From assembly GCA_022414725.1 (NCBI GenBank), contig CM039462.1:131943891-132007890 (forward strand): DNA of 64,000 bases, read 5' to 3'. Shown piece after piece: positions 54,409 to 64,000 of the stretch. This DNA is from Microglena sp. YARC. Taxonomy: Eukaryota > Chlorophyta > Chlorophyceae > Chlamydomonadales > Chlamydomonadaceae. Made by a program: the position numbers and the translations under genes. The notes under the pieces were generated by a model. It was given only the letters and a program-made list of their open reading frames with translations. It had not been told where the DNA came from and made no database searches. Each line of letters starts with the position of its first letter. Position 1 is the stretch's first letter.

Positions 54409-57400
54409 ATGCAAGCCACTAGGATGAGGGTCACTGGAGCAAAGCCCGCAGTTTTGCGTACGCGTCCATCTGCGGCATCTATGCCCGCAAGCATCGCAAC
54501 TTCTCGTAGGGCTTTGGCGCCATCGCCGTTCATTAGCCTCGTAGTCAGGCCTGTTACCTCCACCAAGGCAGAATCTTCGTCCGCTCCTGCAGCCACTTCA
54601 GTTTCAGCTGCAGGAGACGCGCCTCATCATTCAAGAACTGAGTTCGAGTTCGGTCATGTCTTCAGGTACGGTATGTGCTTGTGGCCCCAATGCATGCATG
54701 GCCAGATGAGGCCACCTACATACCTCCAGGAGCATAGGGTGAATGGGTGGGTGGGTAGACCAGCCAAGGCAGGCCAAGCATTGCCAAGCCAAGCCAGGCC
54801 AGGCCAGTTATAAGTTGAGGGTTTACCTTCAGCCCCCTCCCCCTACCACATGCATGCACTACCTCACACAACTAACATGTGTGAGTGGTGAACAGCTAGC
54901 AGCTGCTGCTCGTTGCTGGAAAAAAGAAAACACTGGTCATTTGAGACTGGGTGCTTAAGATCTTGGTGTAGCACTGCAATACCGTTTGCATGAAATATAA
55001 GTCACTGCTTTTCTTTCCGGCAACCAGCAGCAGCTTCTAGGCAGCTCCCTGAGACTTCCACTGGGCCAAACCCAAATATGACTAATGCACTGGAAAGCTG
55101 GCGATATCAACTTCCAAGTGCACTACGTTGTTTAAGGCTCGGATGAAGAGAGAGCCCTGAGAGCTGCCTAGAAGCTGCTACTTGTAGCTGACAAGAAAAG
55201 CTATGATACTAGCTTATACTATAATTGTACCAGAAGGCGTGATACTGAGTAAAGCACCATGCGCGCAGCACCATACCATCGCAGTTCAAATTATTGCAAT
55301 TTTGATAGCAACAGCATAGTGTGAGAAGCATAGCATAGCATAGCATAGCATAGCATAGCATAGCATAGCATAGCATAGCATAGCATAGCATAGCATGAGA
55401 AACAGTGGGTCAGGTTCATACAACGATAGGCGACGAGGGTTCAATAAGACTACTGAAGAGGTTTGAAAATGAAATGATTTCTGTGTAAGGGTGCTTACCC
55501 TTTGTCCACAGTAAGCTAGGCCACGCCAAACTAGGACATGGGCTAGAGGACAGGGTGTACTTACACCACCTGGTGACACATAAAGGTTAGCTGGGGTGCA
55601 TGCTGTTGACACTGACATGCACTGCCAGCCTCAACCTATAGTACTTCCTGTCAGTCAACTTCTTGGACCCGAAAATACTGCTCGTACTGCCAGCCTCAAT
55701 CTGGGATACTACCTGTCAGTCAACTTTTTAAACGCGGGTTTGATGAGCGACCCGCTTCGCAAGCAATTATGCGAGCTCTTTCTGAATTTGACTGACAGCA
55801 GCACTTGAGTGAGGTACAACTTTGACTTGTCGTTGCCTTCACAACTCAGGATTTTGCTGAGGCTGACATGCAGTGCCAGCTTCAATCTGGCGTGTCCAGA
55901 AACCAGGGATTTTTTGTTCAAATCTGAATGTGGTTTTAATTTAGCTGATTGGTTTCAGGCCTCCTCCAGGGACAGCATTGTATAGCTTCTTATAGATTTA
56001 ATGGGCCATTTAATGCCAAAACTTGTAATTTCATTTTTTAGCGGCAATTGGGAACAAAACAGCGTCAAAATTAGCAATCACTATGTATGGCGCAGGAAAA
56101 TCCCTGCCAGAAACGTGGGGTATTGGGCAGGCTTTTGTTTAAAGAGCTACTTAAAGCGCAAGTGCAACATTATGCACCTTGGTATTTTGAAGGTGCTACG
56201 TTAGAGACTTTTGGAGTAGTATTTTCTGTGTCAAAGAAGCTGCTAGTAGCACCCTGACAGCTACAAGGAGCACCATGGTGCCACGTGCAGACTCTGATTC
56301 CATTCCTTGAAACAGACCTGGTATTGGGGTGTAGTGCATATCTTTTCTTTTCGGGAATGACCATCAGCTTTTGGGCAGTTCCCCTCGCTGTCTATGCAGC
56401 CTACAAAACCTAAACCCTAAAGCTACCTAGTGCACCTTGGACTAGGTTCTGTTCAGGATTGCAGAAATGTTTGGGGGTAGCACAGTGGCTGGCTGAGGGA
56501 GCTGCCTGGAAGCTGCTAAGAAAAGCAAAAAATGAAAGCCCTGGTGTAGTTCCTAGGCTAGGAAAGGGTGCTTGGGAAAGCAATACTGGGGAAGGATAAC
56601 TGGAACAAGGGGGAAACAGAGTCTGGGGAAGGATAACTGGAACAAGGGGGAAACAGAGTCATGTGATGAGAGAGTGTTTTTTATTTCAGATTTCAGTTGG
56701 CCAGATTGAGTAGCTACTTGGGCTACTCGATCCTGTTATCAGGATTGTTGCGTAGCAATCGCATGGCAGAGCGTTAAGCGTTGAGCCCAGGGGGGTTGGG
56801 GGGGTTCGTGTGTCACCATGCAGCGATGGAATGGCGACACAGTGACGACGCGGTGACGAAATAAATAAAACACTGGTGAGAGATTCCTATTGAGAGAGCC
56901 AACATCATGCTAAAAGGGGCATGGAGGGCAGAAACGATCTTAACACAAGCGGGTTTGGACAGAATCAGGGGTGGCCACAGCAGGTTAACAGGTACAATGC
57001 GTAGCAAATGAAAAACAAGGCAGATAAATGCATGAGCGTCTCGCTGTGTGAATTGCACACCTGCGTCTGCGATGGACAAACAAGGAAGTTGGTGCAAACA
57101 AAAAACATGCAGGACATGGCTTTTCTTTTTGGCAACGAGCAGCAGCTTCTAGGCAGCTCCACTGGTGTACTATCCAGCCAAACCTAAAGCAACTTAGTGC
57201 ATCTGGAAGCTGACAGAATCAGCTTTCCAATACTGTCAAAATATTGTGGCTTCACCCAGGGGATGGCTCAGGGAGCTGCCTAGAAGATGCTGCTCATAGG
57301 CGGAAGAGAAGAAGTTATGCAGGAGGCTCATCTGCATGAGTGACCAGAAGGGTTGGGGTGGGTTTGTGTTTGGTGGTGGTGTGGGTTGGTGTTTGGTGGT

Positions 57401-60400
57401 GGTGTGGGTTGGTGGTGTGGTGTGTGTGTGGGGGGGTGTTTGGTGGTGGGTGGGAAGCTGGGAAGAAGCTGAGGGGGCAGGCTGTGATTGGAACCTAGGG
57501 TTGTGATAATCATGGGTTGGGCCTGACAGCACTGCTCTTTGTTTCGATTCATGTGCAAGTCCCCTTAGCCTGATTGGCTACCCCTAGACAGTATCATACA
57601 TTTGCATAGGCAGAACAATACACGGTGAGCAGTGCAACGTGAGCCTAACAAAGATGAGTAATTCCTGAGGTGCTCCCGTTGATTAGAACTGTCCCAGTCG
57701 TCTGGTGCCCATGACTGTGACGTACATTTGAATGGGCAGGACAATACTCGGTGAGCAGTGCAACGTGAGCTCAACAAAGATGAGTGGCTCCTGAGGTGAA
57801 AAACAATGGCAGCTGGCTTGGCACCAGAGAACACGGCGAACAATGCAACGTGAGCCCAACAAAGATGAGTGGTTCATGAGGTGAAAACAGGGACAGTTGG
57901 CTTTGCACCAGAGAACACGGTGAGCAGTACAACGTTAGCCCAACGAAGATTAGTGGCTCCTGGGGTGAAAAACAAGGGCAGTTGGCTTGGCTCCAGAGAA
58001 CATGTTGAGCTGTTCAACGTGAGCCCAGCAAAGATGAGTGGCTGCTGGGTTGCTACTGTTGAATAAGACCTTTCCTGGCTTCCCCTGGACCATAGCATAC
58101 TCACTTACGTCTATACTTACATTTCGTGGTTGGCCCCAGTGCAAGCAAACGGGTTGGCCCCATCAACCTAACGCCTCTTTATAAGGCGTATTATTTATTT
58201 ATATGCTTAAGTATTTATTTATCTGTACTTACATACGCAATCATGCAGGTTCCGATCCGAGGAGGAGATTGACGCGTTAGTGTTTCTTTCTTTATCTATC
58301 TGAACTTGCATACACAATCATGCAGGGTCCGATCCGAGGAGGAGATTGACGCATTTGTGTCATCACACAAGGACATCACTGTTGTCCTTGAGTCGAAATC
58401 TAAAACGTGCAAGTAAGTGGCCAGGTCTGGATCAGTATATCTTATATTTTTGGTATACTTATGTCCGTATATCTAACCTGGTATATTTGGTATAAGTATG
58501 TCCGTACGGTATATCTCATCTGGTTTAGTTTGTATAAGAATGTCTGTGCAGTATATCTCATCTGGTATATTTGGTTCAAGTATGTCCTTGCGGTATATCT
58601 CATCTGGTATATTTGGTATAAGTATGTCCGTGCGGTATATCTATTCTGGTATATTTGGTATACGTTTTTCCGTGCGGTATATCTCATCTGGTATATTTGG
58701 TACAAGTATGTCTGTTTGGCATATCTCATCTGGTATATTTTGTATAAGAATGTCTGTGCGGTATATCTAATCTGGTATATTTGGTATAAGAATGTCTGTG
58801 CGGTATATCTCATCTGGTATATTTGGTATAAGAATGTCTGTGCGGTATATCTCATTTGGTATATTTGTTATACGTATTTCCGTGCAGTATATCTCATCTG
58901 GTATATTTGGTGTGGAGAATCAGGGGGTTATCTCATAGATGCTGACATGCACTCAGAATGTTTGGATGCATGTATGCATGTCTGTATTGCAGTTTTGCTT
59001 CCTTGAATCTGTTTCGTATGTCTTATGAGATGGTAATGCAAATGCATGTGTATCATACCAGATGGTTACACAAATGCATGTGTATCATACCAGATGGTTA
59101 CACAAATGCATGTGTATCATACCAGATGGTTACACAAATGCATGTGTATCATACCAGATGGTTACACAAATGCGTGTGTATCATACCAGATGGTTACACA
59201 AATGCATGTGTATTCTACCAGGGCAGAGTGTTTCTTGTTGCAGAAAGGGGTTTTTCTAAGGGAGATAAGGGATTTGGTGTCTTTTAAGGTTGGGCTCCTG
59301 GTAGCGATTTGGGTAGGTGGCCCAAAGCAGGGACCCTGCCCAGGGGGTTGGGGGGTGGGGCGGGGGAGTCTCAGGGTAGCGGAAGGCCAAACAGGGTACC
59401 ATGCAGCAATCACTACTGTAAGCAGAAAACAAAACGCTCTGTTCCAGGGGTGGGCCTTAATTTTGACTCAGGGAAACAGGTGTCACATGGCTCCCAGGTT
59501 ATATTGTACCTTCGACTCTGTCACATGGAATATCTAGTATCCACTGTTTCTTTTTTGAGCTACCCATGGCAGCTTCATGCCATTTCACTTTGCCAGCCAC
59601 TGGGTCAATCCCAAATCTTTCAACTGCGCTGGAATGCCCGTCATGCCAGCTTTCAGACACATTATCTAGATTCAGCTTTGGCCCACGGATGGGGAAATGG
59701 AGCTGCCTAGAAGCTGCTTCGCGTAGCAGCAAAAGAAAATCAACAGTGCTCTTATCTAAAATCTGTCTTCACCCACCTCCACAGGCCCTGCCAGGCGTTT
59801 CTCCACGACTACACTCTGATGGCTGACAGGTTTCAGGACACAGCATTCCTGGTGAGCCTGGCTCTGCCCAGGGCTTTACAAATATAAATTGTAAATATAA
59901 ATTAATAAATTAAATGTAAATTAAAATACACAAATTTTGAAAACATGCGATATGGTAGTGGAGAGATAAGCACATTGCATATTTGTGGCTGTGTGGGGTG
60001 AAGTTGACTGTCACAGGGGGCTAAACTGGTGTGGATGCACCGTTTCTTTTTTTGGCTACGTGTAGCAGCTTCTAGGCAGCATCTTTCCCTCATCCTTGGG
60101 CCAAAGCCGAAGCTAGAAAGTGCATCTGAAAGCTGACATGACGGGTATTCCAGTGCATTTGAAAGATTTAGGCTTGACCCAGTGGCTGGCAAAGGGAGGT
60201 GGCTGGAAGCTGACATGCCAGTGTGTGGATGGGTGGGTTGAGGTGTATGTGCCTGGAGGTGATGGGCTTCTAGAAAGGGGGAGATACCTAGCAAACAGAC
60301 ATAATTCAGCACTGCGTGAATGGAAGTGTTTGATTGTGCAGGTTTGTGGCACTTTTTCTTTTCCCTATGAAGCCTCGCCGTTCTGTTGCTGCTTGGCGAC

Positions 60401-62355
60401 GCGTGGGTCTGGCTAAACTAGTCGGAAACGCCCCCCCGAGCTCACAGAGCTCTGCGCTTTGTGCTTTGCGGGGTTATGGGGGGCAGCGCGTCACACTGGG
60501 GTCGCACCAACTCGCTCATTTTGCGACACAAAACAAAACAGTGTTTTTTAGTCCTTAGTTCCCTAAAACCAGAATGGACTAAGGTTGTTTGTACGTGTAT
60601 TTGTATGGGTAAGAGTCCAATTGTATCCAGATAGTCATTTTGGCTAAACAGACTTGAACAACCTAAAGTATTTGATATGGATTCCATGTATGGGTCATCT
60701 TTATAGTACTTGACCTCAGGTCCTCTGTTGTGTCCTCACAACTATTTGGAGTCCATGCCATAGAGTGCTTGTTGGTTAATTGGTTAGTTGGTTGGTTGGT
60801 GGCCACTGTTTGGAGTCCATGCCATAGAGTGCTTGTTGGTTGATTGGTTAGTTGGTTGGTTTGTGGCCACTGTTTGGAGTCCAGGTCATAGTGTACTTGT
60901 TGGTTGTTTGGTTGGTGGCCACTGTTTAGAGCCCATGCCATAGAGTGCGTGTTATAGCCCCTCCTAGTTGTCTGTATTTTTCTTGCTTGTTTGAGGTTGC
61001 GCAAGTCCTTAAGCCTGTTCGGCTCCCCCCTGGACTGCAACATACAAGCGCATGTTTGCCGCCCTCAATATAGCAGAGACACCACTGTTACACTGGTTAC
61101 ACTGGTTACACCGGATGAGGACCCGATTACACCTAAGGGTTCGGTGCCGACCGAGGTCTTTCTCACATGCCCTGCGCTAGCTGCGCATGAACCCGCAACT
61201 TGGGCCCGTCAAGTTGATAAGGGTGGTCAGGTTGTTTACAATACTTGATGCACTGTTCCCCAACAAATCGTTGAGGGTTATACTCATTGGTGGTATTAGT
61301 TGGCCCCAGTGCAAGCAAACGGGTAGGCCCCCTCAACCTCATGCCTCGTAACAAGGCGTATTATTTATGTATTATTTACTAATTGGTGGTATGTTTACCT
61401 GACCTGACCCTTTCTCCTAAATGCCGCAGGAGGTGTATGGTGATGACAGTCCTGCGCTTCGAAAGCTGATGGCAAGATGGAATATTAAGGTGAGCGCCAT
61501 AGTTTTTATGTTCAGCTACGAGCAGCAGCTTCTAGGCAGCTCCTTGGGTTCTCTCTTCATCCAAACTGTAGGCAAGCTAGGCACCTAGAAGCTGATATTT
61601 ACAGCTTTTCAGTGCTCCTGGAATCTTTGGGTTTAGCCCAGTAGGAGTCTCAGGGAGCTGCCTAGAAGCTGGTGCTGGTAGCCGAAAAGAAAAACAGTGG
61701 TGATTACAGTAACAGAGTCACACCATGAGATACTGGTGCCAGGAGGAATAAGTCAAAATAATGTTAACGTTAAGTTTTTTTTTCCAAGGTGTTTGGTAGT
61801 TTCCAATTCAAACTATGGTGACTTTCCCCAGCTGCGGCGTACGGGAGGGTCCCCTTAACACCACGCCCCTCCAGGCGTTATCTTTTTTTTCTTTTTTTTT
61901 CCAATTCAAACGGTTTGAATGGGCACCTACAGGTTGGGAATCAACTTCATGATGGTTTGATACGTGTTGTATACGACGCATTTTATGACATGTTATGATT
62001 TGATTTGGTATGACCGTATGGGTGAATTTGGTAGGATTTTGAATAATTTGAAATGATCTGATCTGGGATTATGTGGTTTGACATGATGTGATGTGATATG
62101 ACATGCAAGCGCTGAAAAGTAAGAAGAAAGATTCACAGCACCAATCCCATACTGAGCCCTACATTTCTGTCCCCTCCTTTTCAGACCACTCCCAACTTCC
62201 GTATCTACCGCGAGGGCGAGTGTGCCAAAATCATCGTCGGAGTAAAGAAAACGCAACTGACGGAGGAGATCTTATCTGGCCTGAAACCAGAAGAGCGAGG
62301 CAGGGACTGGACAGAACCCGAGTTTACCATTGACTCTGACTCTGATGAGGACTGA
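54409..62355 (+). CDS. Plastid-targeted thioredoxin-like protein with CKPC site (213 aa)
   Basis: A thioredoxin-fold protein, probably a plastid thiol-disulfide or redox-sensing factor of the TrxL/CDSP32-like kind. Exons: 54409-54665, 58326-58412, 59785-59851, 61430-61489, 62185-62355; phases 2, 2, 0, 0 join correctly. Residues 1 to about 60 are rich in Ala, Ser, Arg and Thr with few acidic residues, as in chloroplast transit peptides. The redox motif is C114-K-P-C117 instead of the usual CGPC, and the intron splits the Lys codon. Residues 158-162 (TTPNF) supply the cis-proline. The strand after the active site (FLEVYGDDSPALRKL) resembles CDSP32-type domains. The C-terminus is acidic (TIDSDSDED) and its coding DNA is amplified downstream. 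Subfamily and localisation are inference; the Trx fold is well supported. Confidence 0.82.
55003..55400. repeat. Family A MITE and TAGCA pentamer run
   Basis: About 55003-55205 is a family A MITE. 55323-55396 is a (TAGCA)n run of about 15 copies, in intron 1 of the thioredoxin-like gene. Confidence 0.75.
56337..56543. mobile_element. MITE, family A
   Basis: Flanks gtgtagtg and gtgtagtt match at seven of eight positions. The arms are ggcagttcccctcgctgtc and gggagctgcctggaagctgc. Confidence 0.75.
57115..57316. mobile_element. MITE, family A, with perfect 8-bp target duplication
   Basis: Identical ATGCAGGA at 57107-57114 and 57317-57324. The element starts catggcttttctttttggc and ends ggaagagaagaagtt. 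It lies in intron 1 of the thioredoxin-like gene. Confidence 0.85.
57590..58070. repeat. Minisatellite of about 85-90-bp units
   Basis: Five to six units with gtgagcagtgcaacgtgagc, ccaacaaagatgagtggct and ccagagaacacgg. Confidence 0.85.
58238..58350 (+). repeat. Duplicate 5' edge of exon 2 of the thioredoxin-like gene
   Basis: acttacatacgcaatcatgc then ggttccgatccgaggagg (58230-58272) precedes the true acttgcatacacaatcatgc then ggtccgatccgaggagg (58303-58345). Both have a catgcag acceptor. The upstream copy would stop after 17 or so codons. Confidence 0.85.
58430..58915. repeat. 42-bp minisatellite (gtatatctcatctggtatat)
   Basis: Eleven or so units of 42 bp in intron 2 of the thioredoxin-like gene. 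The multiple-of-three unit gives a 199-codon frame of VYLIWYIWYKYVCA repeats that is not considered a gene. Confidence 0.9.
59035..59222. repeat. 32-bp minisatellite (gatggttacacaaatgcatg)
   Basis: Six nearly identical 32-bp units, with tgtatcatacca completing each. Confidence 0.9.
59542..59748. mobile_element. MITE, family A
   Basis: cactgtttcttttttgagct to aaaatcaacagtg. Flanks ctagtatc and ctcttatc match at six of eight. It lies 36 bp upstream of exon 3 of the thioredoxin-like gene. Confidence 0.75.
60038..60223. mobile_element. MITE, family A, with perfect 8-bp target duplication
   Basis: Identical TGTGGATG at 60030-60037 and 60224-60231. It starts caccgtttctttttttggc and ends ctgacatgccagtg. 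Confidence 0.85.
60350..60545. mobile_element. MITE, family B
   Basis: ggcgacgcgtgggtctggc through tcattttgcgacacaaaac. It resembles 41965-42135 closely in the inner gggtcgcaccaactcgc part. Confidence 0.65.
60735..60955. repeat. 62-bp minisatellite (ggccactgtttggagtccat)
   Basis: Four units, each with gccatagagtgcttgttggt and variable gttggttagttgg. Confidence 0.85.
61498..61699. mobile_element. MITE, family A, abutting the exon 4 donor
   Basis: The element starts 8 bp after the end of exon 4 (61489). The possible left target copy (gtgagcgc) is the donor itself; the right copy is gtgattac (five of eight). The arms are cagcagcttctaggcagctc and gggagctgcctagaagctgg. Confidence 0.65.
61805..61890 (+). 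mobile_element. Truncated tRNA-type SINE (3' part)
   Basis: ccccttaacaccacgcccct and ccaggcgttatc match the 3' end of the SINE at 35595. The tRNA-like head is missing. Confidence 0.6.
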
Positions 62356-63770
62356 TGAGGACTCTGATGGACTGATGAGGACTGGTGAGGACTGATGAGG
62401 ACTGACCCTGACTCTGATGAGGACTGGTGAGGACTGACGAGGACTATGACTCTGATGAGGACTGTCGAGGACTCTGATGAGGACTGACTCTGACTCTGAT
62501 GAGGACTGATGAGGACTGGTGAGGACTGATGAGGACTGACCCTGACTCTGATGTGGACTGATGAGGACTGGTGAGGACTGACGAGGACTATGACTCTGAT
62601 GAGGACTGTCGAGGACTCTGATGAGGACTGACTCTGACTCTGATGAGGACTGATGAGGACTGGTGAGGATTGATGAGGACTGACCCTGACTCTGATGAGG
62701 ACTGATGAGGACTGGTGAGGACTGACGAGGACTATGACTCTGATGAGGACTGTCGAGGACTCTGATGAGGACTGACTCTGACTCTGATGAGGACTGATGA
62801 GGACAGATGAGGACTGATGAGGACAGACGAGGACTGATGAGGACTCTGATGAGGACTGATGAGGACTGGTGAGGACTGACGAGGACTATGACTCTGATGA
62901 GGACTGTCGAGGACTCTGATGAGGACTGACTCTGACTCTGATGAGGACTGATGAGGACTGATGAGACTCTGATGGACTGATGAGGACTCTGATGAGGACT
63001 GATGAGATTGTTTTGTGCCAGGATCCATCAGCAGAATATCTAGGAGTGGGTAGAACCCGAGTTTACCCTTGACTCTGACTCTGATGAGGACTGATGAGAT
63101 TGTATTGTGCCAGGATCCATCAGCAGGATATCCAGGAGTGGGTAGAACCCGATTTTACCATTGACTCTGACTCTGATGAGGACTGATTAGGACTGATGAT
63201 ATTGTTTTGTGCCAGGATCCATCAGCAGGATATCCAGGAGTGGACAGAACTTGAGTGCACCCTGACTCAGAATCCATTAGGACGAGGACAGGGACTGCCT
63301 AGACACCTTGCATCGACAGTACTACTGGTCATCGTGACGCGATGCAGCGGCACGCCATGCAGGAGTAGATAGAACCTGCGTGTGCATCCTTGACTCATAA
63401 AGGAGGACGAGGGCTATGTGGCATTGTGGCACGATGCAACAGAAGGGAATTCAGGAGTGGGCAGAACCTGAGTTTGCCTTGGACTCCGACTCCAATGAGG
63501 ACAAGGACTAAGACGCATCGTGACGCATGGCATTGGCGGGCCATTCAGCAGTGGGCAGAACCTGGGCACACCCTTGAGGACTCCGACCAGGACAAGGATG
63601 AGGTCTACATGACATTGTGACAAGTTGCATCAGCAGTCCATTCAGGAGTGGACAGAACCTTGGCCCTCCGACTCCAATGAGGACAAGGACTAAGTAGCAT
63701 CATGACGCATGGCATTGGCAGGCCATTCAGCAGTGGACTAAACCTGGGCACATCCCTGAGGACTCCTAGG
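62340..63770. repeat. Arrays derived from the last exon of the thioredoxin-like gene
   Basis: 62340-63010 is a (gatgaggact)n-type minisatellite seeded by the codons for the SDSDED tail. From 63010 to 63770, seven or eight larger, increasingly diverged units carry caggagtgggtagaacccg, gagtttaccattgactctg and gatgaggac. These equal the coding end (WTEPEFTIDSDSDED) plus the 3' flank gtgccaggatccatcagcag. Confidence 0.9.
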
Positions 63771-63945
63771 CAGCTTCTAGGCATCTCCTCTGGCTGGCTA
63801 AACAGACAAACCTAAAGCAACCTAGTGCACCTTGAAGCTGACGTAATCAGCTTTCCAGCGCTGCTGAAATGTTGAGGCTTAGCCCATTGGCTGGCTCAGG
63901 GAGCTGCGAAGAAGCTGCTGCTAGTAGCCGAAAAGAAAAACAGTG
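63765..63945. mobile_element. MITE, family A
   Basis: ctaggcagcttctaggcatc through tagccgaaaagaaaaacagtg, at the right edge of the window. The target duplication was not resolved. Confidence 0.65.
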
Positions 63946-64000
63946 AAGTCTATCTTGGTTCTTTGATTGGATTGTTACATGATTTTTCAGCCAACTCTGG

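Noticed and set aside
58407..59006. 199-codon plus-strand frame rich in YLIWYIWYK
   Set aside because: A 42-bp minisatellite inside intron 2 of the thioredoxin-like gene; apparent membrane segments are a by-product.

Overview
The window looks like nuclear DNA of a green alga (chlorophyte), probably a Dunaliella/volvocine-type lineage with long, repeat-filled introns. The evidence is spliceosomal GT-AG genes with plant-type products: an eIF(iso)4G-like factor, a plant-like ATG7 N-terminus, and a thioredoxin-like protein behind a plastid-type presequence. TTTAGGG-like repeats also occur. No bacterial operons, Shine-Dalgarno sites, CRISPR arrays or rRNA genes were seen. The species is inference. 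Gene models were built by hand from open frames, splice sites and matching intron phases, with no transcript data.

Layout. (1) 1-3674: first three exons of an ATG7-like gene on the minus strand, running off the left edge. (2) 3.7-10.3 kb: intergenic DNA with tRNA-derived SINE pieces and two large minisatellites (55-bp units; a 273-bp higher-order array). (3) 10339-18248, minus: a six-exon gene (about 716 aa) of unknown function with an EF-hand/p25-alpha-like stretch. (4) 20238-30281, minus: a 13-exon eIF(iso)4G gene (about 773 aa) with an eIF4E-binding motif, MIF4G and MA3 domains. (5) 30.9-39.8 kb: mobile-element region with two nearly identical, 5'-truncated LINE copies in opposite orientation, two tRNA-type SINEs, MITEs and a 39-bp minisatellite. 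(6) 39826-51556, minus: a Ser/Pro-rich gene of unknown function with an acidic tail (seven well-linked exons, two more by phase). (7) 51.6-54.4 kb: divergent intergenic segment. (8) 54409-62355, plus: five-exon plastid thioredoxin-like gene with a CKPC active site, followed by arrays grown from its own last exon.

Two patterns stand out. First, in four of the five genes the edges of exons (splice site plus adjacent coding sequence) have been copied in tandem into the neighbouring intron or 3' flank, sometimes ten or more times, leaving rows of decoy splice sites and degenerate exon ends. Second, several distinct short inverted-repeat elements carry 8-bp target duplications, many perfect, as expected of hAT-type MITEs; no transposase gene is visible here. 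The genes do not form a pathway; they are ordinary housekeeping or unknown genes in a repeat-rich landscape.
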